47,330 nt of DNA from an uncultured Ruminococcus sp. (GCA_902764235.1 CACWVH010000011.1:1-47330), one strand, 5' to 3'. Counted from the stretch's first letter, positions 23,969 to 32,255 are shown. Made by a program: numbers and translations. Notes: generated from the letters alone by a model not told the origin.

Positions 23969-25159
23969 TTATAAAATAATCATTTTCCCTGTAAGATTTC
24001 TTCCGCATATGTCTGTGCTCTTTTCGCTGAGAGCATATATATCATCGCATAATGACTCCTGCATGAACATCCTGTGTTCCGGTGTTCCCGGCTTCAGATC
24101 ACTGTATTTCGTTATGACCGGAAGCTTTGCTGTCTGCTTTGCAGCCCTGAGTATTTCCATACCCCTTGAATTCATTCCGAGAATACGGATATATCCGGGC
24201 ATTTCTTCAAGACTCTTCCTTTCAAGACCGAGTAGTGCATTTGTCATAAGTCTTCTTATCCTTGCCATTGTATATCTTTTGCTTTTTGCAGCTTCGATTA
24301 TTTCTTCTATGCATTTTGAATTTCTGATAGCTGCATACAGCCTGTTTTCAAGACCCTCACTGATATCCGGCAGAGCTGCAAGCTGATCCTTTGTCATTGT
24401 GCGAAGCCTGTATATCATCGCTGCTTCAAGCCTTCTCATCCTTCCGCCCTCGGGAGGCTTGTTTTCCGCTGACCTGAATATTCCGGCTGCCGCTTCGGGA
24501 ATACATCTGTATGCATCTTCATTTCCGCTGTACAGCATTTCTCTGATATTTGCGGCGCTTGTGATATTATTTTCCGTTTCGACGCTGTCATGCCCTGCAC
24601 CGGTGCGTTTCACAGCAAAGGGTCTTATCCTGCTGTCTGTAATTTTCAATGCCCTGATATACTCTATGCCAAGTATGTCATTAGGTGAATGAAGAAGCTG
24701 TGATATATGCGCTCCGTATATTTCCTCAACAGCCTTTTCCCTTGCTTCTGCAAAGGTGATACCGCTGCCCAGCTTTTCGCCGAGAAGCCTTTGTACCCTT
24801 TCATCATCAATTGCAGATGCGGCTTCAATAAGAAGTCTGCTGTCTCCGCTTTCACTTCCGAAAGCAAGCTCATCGGCGCATCCCAGACTGTCCGCAAGAA
24901 ATACTCCGCCGTATGCAAAGCGCTGAGCGTTTGCACAGGCAAAGCTTACCGGCAGCTCGATCACGAGATCGGCTCCGCCTGAAAGCGCAGCCCTTGTTCT
25001 GGTGAATTTATCAAATATCGCAGCCTCTCCCCTCTGAGTGAAATTTCCGCTCATTATTACAGCAATATGAGTCGCACCGTTTTCTCTCAGCTGTTTCAGC
25101 ATATATTCATGTCCGTTATGGAACGGATTGTATTCACAGATAACACAAGATATCTTCAT
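23969..25159 (-). CDS. tmcAL: tRNA(Met) cytidine acetate ligase TmcAL
   Basis: Makes N4-acetylcytidine at the wobble base of elongator tRNA-Met from acetate and ATP. The 396-residue protein has the nucleotidyltransferase signature ICEYNPFHNGHEYML and MSGNFTQRGE, then VIELPVSFACANAQRFAYG and GSESGD, as in YlbM/TmcAL. ATG 25159 follows GGGGAG and is preferred over the in-frame ATG at 25195. Its substrate acetate/acetyl metabolism links it to the adjacent acetate kinase; this pairing is common in Clostridia. Confidence 0.93.
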   Translation of the reverse strand: MKISCVICEYNPFHNGHEYMLKQLRENGATHIAVIMSGNFTQRGEAAIFDKFTRTRAALSGGADLVIELPVSFACANAQRFAYGGVFLADSLGCADELAFGSESGDSRLLIEAASAIDDERVQRLLGEKLGSGITFAEAREKAVEEIYGAHISQLLHSPNDILGIEYIRALKITDSRIRPFAVKRTGAGHDSVETENNITSAANIREMLYSGNEDAYRCIPEAAAGIFRSAENKPPEGGRMRRLEAAMIYRLRTMTKDQLAALPDISEGLENRLYAAIRNSKCIEEIIEAAKSKRYTMARIRRLMTNALLGLERKSLEEMPGYIRILGMNSRGMEILRAAKQTAKLPVITKYSDLKPGTPEHRMFMQESLCDDIYALSEKSTDICGRNLTGKMIIL

Positions 25160-25205
25160 ATTCTCCCCTGCCTGCTTATGAATTGATGGTTTCATGGTAA
25201 TACAG

Positions 25206-25238
25206 AAAAGCGGACTGCCTTTTTACGGAAGTCCGCTT
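25206..25238 (-). terminator. Terminator after ackA
   Basis: On the minus strand GCGGACT pairs with AGTCCGC (25230-25236 with 25210-25216), followed by TTTTCTG. It separates ackA from tmcAL. Confidence 0.75.
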
Positions 25239-25278
25239 CAGTTGTTTAATAGTACAATGATCTGAAAACAGTCATTTA

Positions 25279-26481
25279 TTATTTTGTAACGAGTGCCATT
25301 GTATCACGTGCAATAACGATCTCCTCGTTTGTCGGGATAACAAATACATCCACCTTACTGTTTTCTGTTGATACCTTGCCCTCTGCGCCGCGGATCATCT
25401 TTGCATTTACCTCGTCATCGATCTCTACGCCGATATATCCCAGCTTATGGCATACGTTTTCACGGTGGCTGGACTGGTTCTCACCGATACCTGCTGTGAA
25501 TACGATAGCGTCAACTCCGCCGAGAACTGCTGTATATGAGCCTATGTATTTGAGTATCTCATATTCGAGCATATCAATTGCAAGCTTTGCTCTCTCATTG
25601 CCTGACTCTGCAGCTGCGCATACATCTCTGTCATCGCTTGATATGCCTGAGATTCCCAGGAAGCCTGACTTCTTGTTGAGAACTGTATCCATCTCTGTCG
25701 GTGAGAAGCCTTCCTTTTCAGCAATGAATGTTACAACGGACGGGTCAAGACAGCCTGATCTTGTGCCCATCATAATACCGTCAAGAGGTGTAAGACCCAT
25801 ACTTGTGTCAATGACCTTGCCGTCCTTGATAGCTGTGATGGAAGATCCGTTTCCGAGGTGGCAGGTAATGAGTCTGAGATCCTTGAGATCCTTGCCCATA
25901 AGCTCTGCACAGCGTGCGGATACATAGCGGTGTGATGTTCCGTGGAAGCCATAGCGGCGGACTGCATACTTCTCATAGTATTCATAGGGTACGGGATACA
26001 TGAATGCTGTCTGCGGCATTGTTGAATGGAAAGCTGTATCGAATACAACTACCTCGGGAACATCCTTGCCGAATACATCGATACAAGCTCTGATTCCCTG
26101 AACATGAGCAGCATTATGAAGCGGTGCAAGCGGAATAAGGCTTTCGATATCCTCAATAACCTTTTCTGTAACAAGGCATGATTCCTTGAAGATAGAACCG
26201 CCCTGCACGATACGGTGACCGATAGCTGAAACCTCGCTGAGTTCCTTGATAACGCCGACCTTCTCATCTGTAAGAGCGTTTTTGATCTGCATGAAGGCTT
26301 CGGTATGGTTGTCCATCTGAACATCATATTCGCAGCTTCTGCCGTCGCTTGTTGTGTGCTTGAAATGACCGTCAATGCCGATCCTTTCACAGTTTCCCTT
26401 TGCAAGTGTGCTTTCGTCTGTCATATCTATGAGCTGATATTTCATTGATGAGCTGCCTGCGTTGATTACAAGAATTTTCAT
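25279..26481 (-). CDS. ackA: Acetate kinase
   Basis: Interconverts acetyl phosphate and acetate, yielding ATP at the end of mixed-acid fermentation. The 400-residue product has VINAGSSSMKYQLID (phosphate loop), VVFDTAFHSTMP, RYGFHGTSHRYVS, HLGNGSSITA and FTAGIGENQ. ATG 26481 is used, with GGAGG 8 nt upstream; the in-frame ATG at 26550 lacks a site. pta, its usual partner, is not in the window. A promoter is visible at 26561-26589 and a terminator at 25206-25238, so it is likely monocistronic. Confidence 0.97.
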   Translation of the reverse strand: MKILVINAGSSSMKYQLIDMTDESTLAKGNCERIGIDGHFKHTTSDGRSCEYDVQMDNHTEAFMQIKNALTDEKVGVIKELSEVSAIGHRIVQGGSIFKESCLVTEKVIEDIESLIPLAPLHNAAHVQGIRACIDVFGKDVPEVVVFDTAFHSTMPQTAFMYPVPYEYYEKYAVRRYGFHGTSHRYVSARCAELMGKDLKDLRLITCHLGNGSSITAIKDGKVIDTSMGLTPLDGIMMGTRSGCLDPSVVTFIAEKEGFSPTEMDTVLNKKSGFLGISGISSDDRDVCAAAESGNERAKLAIDMLEYEILKYIGSYTAVLGGVDAIVFTAGIGENQSSHRENVCHKLGYIGVEIDDEVNAKMIRGAEGKVSTENSKVDVFVIPTNEEIVIARDTMALVTK

Positions 26482-26560
26482 TTGAATTTCCTCCGCTGTA
26501 AATTTCTGTTTTGTCTGCAAAATGCACCCTGACGGATACCCTTTGCACACATATATATTT

Positions 26561-26589
26561 ATAATATACCATTTTTACAATAATTTCAA
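26561..26589 (-). promoter_or_regulatory. Sigma-A-like promoter for ackA
   Basis: On the minus strand: TTGAAA (26584-26589), 17-nt spacer, TATTAT (26561-26566). The 35-bp tandem repeats begin only 30 nt upstream of the -35. Confidence 0.6.
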
Positions 26590-26619
26590 TATTATTTTTA
26601 TAAGTTTTCCTCCTCTGCC

Positions 26620-26829
26620 GCCGGCGTGCCGCCGGTGTCGCAATTCACGGCTTAGCCGGCGTGCCGCCGGTGTCGCAATTCACGGCTTAGCCGGCGTGCC
26701 GCCGGTGTCGCAATTCACGGCTTAGCCGGCGTGCCGCCGGTGTCGTAATTCACGGCTTAGCCGGCGTGCCGCCGGTGTCGCAATTCACGGCTTAGCCGGC
26801 GTACCGCCGGTGTCGCAATTCACGGCTTA
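26620..26829. repeat. Six tandem 35-bp units
   Basis: Six head-to-tail copies of a 35-bp unit start at 26620, 26655, 26690, 26725, 26760 and 26795. The unit is GCCGGCGTGCCGCCGG followed by TGTCGCAATTCACGGCTTA. Units differ by single bases only (T in unit 4, A in unit 6). There are no spacers, so this is not CRISPR. The unit fuses the GC-rich module to the first bases of the 120-bp repeat. Confidence 0.97.
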
Positions 26830-27062
26830 GTCAGCCTGAAATTGTTTTTTCGGGCACTGCCATGCCTTTTCAGCCTGAACTGCATCAGAGTCAGAATTCA
26901 AAACCCATTGCCAACTTAGTTTTACACTTACTCCTCCGGGCAGCGTGACGCCTGCACCCATGATTCACGGCTTAGTCAGTCTGAAATTATTTTTCGGGCA
27001 CTGCCATGCCTTTTCAGCCTCAACTGCATCAGAGTCAGAATTCAAAATCCATTGCCAATTTA
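26816..27062. repeat. Two more copies of the 120-bp repeat family
   Basis: Copies starting at 26816 and 26962 share ATTCACGGCTTAGTCAG, TTTTTCGGGCACTGCCATGC, CTGCATCAGAGTCAGAATTC and CCATTGCCAA. They are closer to each other than to the copies at 23.4-23.7 kb. They end 10 nt from the RsmF-type gene's stop codon and lie in the same orientation as the other array. Confidence 0.88.
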
Positions 27063-27072
27063 CCCTTTATGC

Positions 27073-28410
27073 TCAGCCTGTGTTTCTCAGTCCCTTTGGG
27101 TATTTGTTTTTCAGTCTGCCGCCTGAGCATTTTCCGAAGCCTGTTATCATTCCCTCTATGGCAACGGCTGTATATCCCTTTTCTCCGTCACAGCTGATCT
27201 CCTCTCCCCGCAGGAACATCGCTGTTCTTTCATCTTCAATATCAAGCTCAAGAACCCGTCTCAGGGACGAAGGTGATGCTGTTGTGAAAAGTGAATGAGC
27301 AGGTTCGATACGGTTTTTGACAATATCTCCGGCATAGATACCGCTGCGCAGTATTCCCGGCGCTTTCAGACCTTCCAATCTCTCAGGGCGGAGAAAAACG
27401 CAGTTCTTCATTATTTCAGTTACAGCTCCGGGACGGGAATTGAAAATATCGTCAAGAAAAGCCTCAGTAAGCCTCTTCTGCTCTGCGGTAAGAGGGCGAA
27501 TTTTTTCTTTTGGCAGCTCTCTGCGGTGTGACTCGCCCTTTTTTCTGAATCTTGCCGCAAAATGTCCCTCGCCGCCTTCTGCAGGTGTCACTCTGACAGC
27601 GTTTGAAAGCTCTGTTTTTCTGCCGAAGGATTCATTTATTTCCATGGCTTCAAGCTCCGGACAGGCTTCGAGGAATTTCTTTACCGTCATTTCGTTTTCC
27701 TCCAGAGAGAAGGTACAGGTCGAATAGACAAGTATTCCGCCCTCTCTGAGAGCTGTCGCTGCGCTCTGAAGAATTGAAAGCTGTCTTGCAGCGCAGGAAA
27801 TAACGTGTTCCCTGCTCCATTCCGTTACTGCGTCATTATTCTTACGGAACATCCCCTCGCCGGAGCACGGCGCATCTACAAGAACCTTATCAAAGCAGCC
27901 CTCAAGCGCAGGACAAAGCTCATCAGGATAACAGCTTGAAACAACACCGTTTGCAATTCCCATTCTTTCATGGTTTGAAAGCAGGATCCTTGCCCTGTTC
28001 CTGACCGGCTCGTTAGACCAGATAAGTCCTGTTCCGCCGAGAAGTGAAGCGATCTGGGCAGATTTACCTCCGGGAGCAGCGCACAGATCGAGAACATAGT
28101 CACCCTTTTCAATGCAGAGAAGCTCTGCTGCTGACGATGCGGACGGCTCCTGAACATAGAAGCCTCCTGCATGATGGAGCGCAGAGCTGCCTATACCTTC
28201 GGTATCTGACGGGATATAATAGCCGAAGCTGTAAAAGGGTGATTTTTTTGTTTCAAAGCCAAGCAGCGGCAAAAGCTTTTCAGGCGCAGTTTTCAGCAGA
28301 TTCACGCTTATCCCCCTGAAAGGCTCTTTATCAAAGCTTTGCAGATATTTTTCGGTATCGCTGCCCAGCACAAGACGAAGCTCGTTTATAAAATCTTCGG
28401 GTAATATCAT
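27073..28410 (-). CDS. 16S rRNA m5C methyltransferase, RsmF/YebU type
   Basis: S-adenosylmethionine-dependent NOL1/NOP2/Sun family enzyme of 445 residues. The Rossmann domain shows DLCAAPGGKSAQIASLL, VDAPCSGEGMFRKN and VYSTCTFSLEENE (motif VI and IV cysteines). The C-terminal part (about 290-445) matches the PUA-like extension of RsmF homologues, ending in CSGGRLKNKYPKGLRN. RsmF methylates C1407 in E. coli; the exact target here is inferred. The start follows AGGAAATAAAA. Confidence 0.88.
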   Translation of the reverse strand: MILPEDFINELRLVLGSDTEKYLQSFDKEPFRGISVNLLKTAPEKLLPLLGFETKKSPFYSFGYYIPSDTEGIGSSALHHAGGFYVQEPSASSAAELLCIEKGDYVLDLCAAPGGKSAQIASLLGGTGLIWSNEPVRNRARILLSNHERMGIANGVVSSCYPDELCPALEGCFDKVLVDAPCSGEGMFRKNNDAVTEWSREHVISCAARQLSILQSAATALREGGILVYSTCTFSLEENEMTVKKFLEACPELEAMEINESFGRKTELSNAVRVTPAEGGEGHFAARFRKKGESHRRELPKEKIRPLTAEQKRLTEAFLDDIFNSRPGAVTEIMKNCVFLRPERLEGLKAPGILRSGIYAGDIVKNRIEPAHSLFTTASPSSLRRVLELDIEDERTAMFLRGEEISCDGEKGYTAVAIEGMITGFGKCSGGRLKNKYPKGLRNTG

Positions 28411-28503
28411 TTTTATTTCCTGTTCCTATCAAAATTTTTTTGAATAATTTCTGTTTTTCCGCAGATACTAAAGCAGGGAATACACAGAATTCCCTTAAAA
28501 CCT

Positions 28504-28544
28504 CAGTCATTAGTAAATATGTGATATCTTTTTCGCAATGACTG
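28504..28544 (+). promoter_or_regulatory. Hairpin in the leader of the Cys-repeat microprotein gene
   Basis: CAGTCATT and AATGACTG form an 8-bp perfect stem with a 25-nt loop, ending 20 nt before the start codon. A smaller stem GGGAAT/ATTCCC lies at about 28477-28495. Neither has an obvious known role. Confidence 0.4.
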
Positions 28545-28563
28545 ATACAAAGGAGTTTTTACA

Positions 28564-28692
28564 ATGAGCAAAAACAAGAACAAGAGCACACAGACTAATT
28601 CTGACGCTCAGAACTGCAGAAACGACGCACAGGATTGCAGAAACAATTCTCAGAACTGCGACCACAAGAGCGCTGAGGACTGCAAGCACTGA
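28564..28692 (+). CDS. Cys-repeat microprotein (42 residues)
   Basis: A short gene with an excellent ribosome-binding site (AAAGGAG, 8 nt before the ATG). The peptide opens MSKNKNKSTQTNSD, then has four Cys in near-heptad spacing (residues 18, 25, 32, 40) in units of the form AQNCRND, AQDCRNN, SQNCDHK and SAEDCKH. It is very hydrophilic, Asn/Gln/Asp-rich and has no signal peptide. The pattern could bind metal, form disulfide cross-links (spore coat-like) or be a coil. Similar Asn/Gln/Cys small proteins are, as far as I recall, widespread but uncharacterised in Clostridia. It sits alone on its strand between two minus-strand genes. Confidence 0.75.
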   Translation: MSKNKNKSTQTNSDAQNCRNDAQDCRNNSQNCDHKSAEDCKH

Positions 28693-28718
28693 TCTTTTCA
28701 GAATCAGCGGCAAGCTGA

Positions 28719-28755
28719 AATATCATCTCCGGCAACTGAAAAAAGCCGGTGATAT
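28719..28755. terminator. Hairpin between the microprotein gene and cdd
   Basis: ATATCAtctCCGGC pairs with GCCGGTGATAT across a 12-nt loop. There is no T-run on the plus side; on the minus side it lies past the cdd stop codon at 28777. It probably acts for both convergent genes. Confidence 0.45.
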
Positions 28756-28776
28756 CAGTCTGTTAATGGTAAGATA

Positions 28777-29211
28777 TCAGGTGAAACCACCAAAAAGCAG
28801 GAATGCACCCGGCATAAGGGTATCGAGTGTATTGATCTGGTAATCCTCCTCGGATCTTGCGCTGATTATCTCGAATTCCTTGCCGCAGAATTCCGTCATG
28901 AACTGACGGCACATTCCGCATGGCATACAGTAATCATTGCTGCTCATGAGCGGATTATTGTTTTGTCTTTCACCTGTCACACACATGGCAACAAACTTTC
29001 TTTCGCCGCTGCTGATGGCAGCAGCAAAGGCGCTTCTTTCGGCGCAGACTCCCACCGGGAACGAGCTGTTTTCTGCATTTGCTCCCGTGAAGATCTTTCC
29101 GCCCTCGGTAAGGAGCGCCGCTCCTACATAAAAGCCCGAATAGGGCGCATATGCATTCTTCCTGACCTCAAGCGCAGCCTTTATCAATGCTGTCTTATCA
29201 TATTCCGACAT
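28777..29211 (-). CDS. cdd: Cytidine deaminase
   Basis: Zinc enzyme that deaminates cytidine and deoxycytidine for pyrimidine salvage. The 144-residue product is the short tetrameric type with three Cys zinc ligands: CAERSAFAAA (Cys and catalytic Glu) and PCGMCRQFM. NAENSSFPVGVC is the substrate-binding block. It starts 65 nt after cysS on the same strand behind GAGGAGG, so it is likely the last gene of the cysE-cysS-cdd transcript. Confidence 0.95.
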   Translation of the reverse strand: MSEYDKTALIKAALEVRKNAYAPYSGFYVGAALLTEGGKIFTGANAENSSFPVGVCAERSAFAAAISSGERKFVAMCVTGERQNNNPLMSSNDYCMPCGMCRQFMTEFCGKEFEIISARSEEDYQINTLDTLMPGAFLLFGGFT

Positions 29212-29276
29212 TACGATACCTCCTCTGTTTTCATGTTCCTGAGTATATTCCTCATATTTCCCTGCTTCCGGCAGTA

Positions 29277-30680
29277 TTATTCTGTTACGATTATTGTTCC
29301 GTTAGGTGTGTCCTTTATGGTGATGCCCTTTGCCTTCAGCTCGTCACGGATCCTGTCAGCCTCTGCCCAGTTCTTGTCCTTTCTTGCCTGTGTACGCTGA
29401 TCGATAAGTTTCTGTATCTCATCATCAACGCCGCCGTCCTTTTCCTCGTAAAGCAGTCCCAGAACATCAGCAAGCTCACCGTAAAGCGAAAGTGCAAAAT
29501 CGCAAAGCTCCTTTGACGGCTTTGTCTGAGGATTGAGATTTGAATTGATATCCCTTGCAAGCTCGAACAAGGCTGTGATGGCATCAGCTGTATTGAGGTC
29601 GTCCTCCATTACTCTGATGAAATCCTCCTTATGTGTGAGCAGCTTATCCTTGATCTCCTGCTCGCCGTCTTTGAGAGTACCCTCGCTGTTTTTCGCAAGG
29701 AAACGGAGATCCTCACGGCAGTTATAAAGTCTGTCAAGAGATGCCTTGCACTGATTGATGATATCTATCGAATAATTGATCGGGCTGCGGTAATGAGAGG
29801 ATACCATCAGATAGCGGATAGGCTCATAGCCATACTGCTGTGCAACATCACGCACAGTAAAGAAATTACCCAGTGACTTTGACATTTTTTTATTATCTAC
29901 ATTTATATAGCCGTTATGCATCCAGTAATTTGCAAAGGGCTTTTCATTTGTGCACTCACTCTGTGCGATCTCATTCTCATGGTGAGGGAAAATAAGATCC
30001 TGACCGCCGCAGTGTATATCTATCGTTTCTCCCAGATAACGCTTTGCCATTGTTGAGCATTCAATATGCCAGCCGGGTCTGCCCTCTCCCCATGGTGAAG
30101 TCCATGAAGGCTCACCGGGCTTTGCGCCCTTCCAGAGTGCAAAATCCATCGGGTCTTCCTTTGTATCGCCGATCTGTATTCTTGCGCCTGCCTCAAGGTC
30201 CTCAAGCGGCTGATGTGAAAGCTTGCCGTATTCCTTGAATCTATTGGTGCGGAAATATACATCGCCGTATTCTGTTGAATATGCATAGCCCTTTTCTTCA
30301 AGGGTTGTTATCATATCGAGCATCTGCTGAATGTTTTCAGTAGCCTTGGGATGAACCGTCGCCTCTCTGACGTTAAGTCCCCTGGCATCCTTTTTATATT
30401 CTTCAATATATTTTTCGGAAACGGTCTTATAGTCTGTTCCTTCCTCGTTTGCTCTTTTGATGATCTTATCATCGATATCCGTGAAATTCTGTACAAAGGT
30501 TACTTTATAGCCCCTGTATTCAAGATATCTTCTGAGGATATCGAATACACATATCGGTCTTGCGTTTCCGATATGGATATAGTTATATACTGTCGGTCCG
30601 CAGGCGTAGATCTTCACCTCGCCGTCAGTAATGGTTTTCAGTTCTTCCTTTTTTCCTGTCATTGTGTTATAGATCTTCAT
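29277..30680 (-). CDS. cysS: Cysteinyl-tRNA synthetase
   Basis: Class I aminoacyl-tRNA synthetase charging tRNA-Cys. The 467-residue protein has the zinc Cys and HIGH-type motif in ACGPTVYNYIHIGNARP, further zinc ligands in HIECSTMA and HHENEIAQSE, and the KMSKS loop as KKMSKSLGNFF. Length is normal for the family. AGGAGA precedes the ATG. It follows cysE by 216 nt, with a GC-rich hairpin in between, and would be controlled by the upstream Cys T-box. Confidence 0.97.
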   Translation of the reverse strand: MKIYNTMTGKKEELKTITDGEVKIYACGPTVYNYIHIGNARPICVFDILRRYLEYRGYKVTFVQNFTDIDDKIIKRANEEGTDYKTVSEKYIEEYKKDARGLNVREATVHPKATENIQQMLDMITTLEEKGYAYSTEYGDVYFRTNRFKEYGKLSHQPLEDLEAGARIQIGDTKEDPMDFALWKGAKPGEPSWTSPWGEGRPGWHIECSTMAKRYLGETIDIHCGGQDLIFPHHENEIAQSECTNEKPFANYWMHNGYINVDNKKMSKSLGNFFTVRDVAQQYGYEPIRYLMVSSHYRSPINYSIDIINQCKASLDRLYNCREDLRFLAKNSEGTLKDGEQEIKDKLLTHKEDFIRVMEDDLNTADAITALFELARDINSNLNPQTKPSKELCDFALSLYGELADVLGLLYEEKDGGVDDEIQKLIDQRTQARKDKNWAEADRIRDELKAKGITIKDTPNGTIIVTE

Positions 30681-30805
30681 TGCCAGTCTCCTTTTCAGTT
30701 ATTTTAATAGCCGTTTTTTAAAGTCAAAAAAGAATCTTGTGTTTATGTGGTTTTTGTATTTACAATTATTCATTTTTCACCGTTTTTCAAAGATTTTCAG
30801 GCTTT

Positions 30806-30851
30806 TGGCGAGGTTTCCGCCCGCCTGCGGCGGGCGGACTACCTTTCGCCA
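30806..30851. repeat. GC-rich hairpin between cysE and cysS
   Basis: A near-perfect stem: TGGCGAGGT with ACCTTTCGCCA on the outside and a perfect 10-bp TCCGCCCGCC/GGCGGGCGGA inside, with a TGC loop. Its core CGCCCGCC/GGCGGGCG recurs at 33739-33757. It may attenuate transcription or protect the mRNA between the two genes. Confidence 0.8.
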
Positions 30852-30896
30852 TTTTACAATTTTCAGACTTCTTTACAATTGTCTTACTGCTGTTTA

Positions 30897-31556
30897 TTAT
30901 ATTCCTGCACCGTTTTCAAATTCTTCAAAGGCGCTGCTCAGCTCACTCAGACGCTTATCAAGACTTGAAAGCTCCTCTGCAACAGGGTCGGTATAATGGA
31001 TCTGATCGAGGCTTTCACAGGGAGAAGCATCTACCTTTTCGCCGTTGACCCTGACTACCTTTGCAGGTACACCCACTGCAGTCGCATTATCCGGAACCTC
31101 CGTCAGAACCACTGCTCCGGCAGCTATTCTGGCGTTATCCCCTACCCTGAACGGTCCGAGAACCTTCGCCCCCGAACCGACAAGTACATTATTGCCGAGT
31201 GTCGGGTGACGCTTTCCCTGATCCTTGCCTGTACCTCCGAGGGTCACGCCCTGATATATCGTACAGTTATCACCTATTTCTGCGGTCTCTCCTATTACAA
31301 CACCCATACCGTGATCTATGAAAAGTCCTTTTCCGATAGTTGCACCGGGGTGTATCTCTATTCCTGTCTTATGACGTGAGCGCTGAGATATCCATCTTGC
31401 AACAAGCTTCATATCATGCCGGAAAAACCAGTTTGCGATCCTGTGGTCCCTGACAGCCTTGAAGCCGGAATAAAGGAAATATACCTCTGCCCTGCTTCTT
31501 GCGGCAGGATCTCTTGCCATGATAGAATCAAGCTCAGCCTTCAGCTCATCAAACAT
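30897..31556 (-). CDS. cysE: Serine O-acetyltransferase
   Basis: Acetylates serine with acetyl-CoA, the first step in cysteine synthesis. The 219-residue protein has a helical N-terminus (VYFLYSGFKAVRDHRIANWF) and a left-handed beta-helix of hexapeptide repeats with IHPGATIGKGLFIDHGMGVV and GVTLGGTGKDQGKRHPTLG. The His/Asp of the active site (DHGMG) is present. The C-terminal tail (after about 170) is charged and may be helical. GAGGTG precedes the ATG. The T-box at 31996-32249 reads Cys and drives this gene and cysS. Confidence 0.94.
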   Translation of the reverse strand: MFDELKAELDSIMARDPAARSRAEVYFLYSGFKAVRDHRIANWFFRHDMKLVARWISQRSRHKTGIEIHPGATIGKGLFIDHGMGVVIGETAEIGDNCTIYQGVTLGGTGKDQGKRHPTLGNNVLVGSGAKVLGPFRVGDNARIAAGAVVLTEVPDNATAVGVPAKVVRVNGEKVDASPCESLDQIHYTDPVAEELSSLDKRLSELSSAFEEFENGAGI

Positions 31557-31659
31557 AAGTTCACCTCACTTTTTATTTAATACTGATACTATTATTCAAT
31601 AAAACGTATAAATTTTTAAAGCCTGTCCTTTGTATGGGCGATGGCGTCAACTGTTAAAG

Positions 31660-31960
31660 TTTGTAAGGCTGCTGCCTTGCGGCAGCATGACAGCTTCCTT
31701 CATGTCCGCTACAAGGGGACGCCCTCTTTCCCAGGGCGTCCCCTCTTCAAAAACAGTCCACCGGACTGTTTTTGAATTCACCCCTTGCCGAGGGATTGGA
31801 TTCAGGAGATTTCGCCGACTGCGGTCGGCGACCAGGGGCTCTGGTCTCACCTGCCGGTTCGGTCGGTGCTTCTGCCTCCGGCAGAGGTGTCCACCGGACA
31901 CCCGCACCCCATGGACCCCGCAAGCCTTTGAAAAGGCTTGAGCGAAACTTTAAAAAACTG
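31660..31960. repeat. Mosaic of perfect hairpins between the T-box and cysE
   Basis: In order: GGGGACGCCCT/AGGGCGTCCCC (31715-31743), CAAAAACAGTCC/GGACTGTTTTTG (31748-31774), TCGCCGAC/GTCGGCGA (31812-31831), GTGTCC/GGACAC (31887-31901) and AAGCCTTT/AAAGGCTT (31922-31939). Modules recur at 335-398 and 45557-45632. No gene is present. Confidence 0.85.
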
Positions 31961-31995
31961 CAAATCCAGGTCAGCTTTCTGTCAGGAATCAGTAT

Positions 31996-32249
31996 AAAAA
32001 AATGCCGCAGCTCCCATAGGGACGCCGCAGCGTGGTTCCACCCGTTTTCAGCAGGATAGACTCCTGCCCTCAAAGCCCTTAACGCAGGCATACGCATAAT
32101 GCTAATCGTTTCCTTTCACATTATAAGCTGATAGAGTGCATTCACAATCTTGCTCCCACAGGCTCACACCGTCCGCCTGCTCTCTGCAGGGATGCTCAAA
32201 AGCTACTATTCTCCGTCATAGCCTTATTATTTTGCAGACAACTCTGCTG
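31996..32249 (-). promoter_or_regulatory. T-box riboswitch, Cys specifier, with terminator
   Basis: On the minus strand: a stem I region with GACGGAGAATAG, AGAGAGCAGG and GGTGTGAGCCTG; specifier loop GTGAATGCACTC with the codon TGC (32138-32140) in the usual GAA-NNN-AC context; conserved T-box GGGTGGAACCACG (32031-32043); and a terminator GCTGCGGC(G)TCCC/GGGAGCTGCGGC ending in TTTTTTT (31996-32002). TGC is a cysteine codon, matching cysE-cysS downstream. Uncharged tRNA-Cys would favour the antiterminator. Confidence 0.9.
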
Positions 32250-32255
32250 TTATCT

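Larger units (their letters stand above)
26482..27072. other. Gene-free stretch between ackA and the rRNA methyltransferase
   Basis: It is made almost wholly of the ackA leader and promoter (26482-26590), the six 35-bp units and two copies of the larger repeat. No terminator for the methyltransferase gene is evident apart from the repeat's own hairpins. Confidence 0.6.

Noticed and set aside
26620..26829. Regular repeats suggesting a CRISPR array
   Set aside because: The 35-bp units are directly abutting with no variable spacers, and no cas gene is present.
31630..32097. Open frames across the cysE leader
   Set aside because: They are explained by GC-rich hairpin modules and the T-box; low-complexity Arg/Pro/Gly translations.
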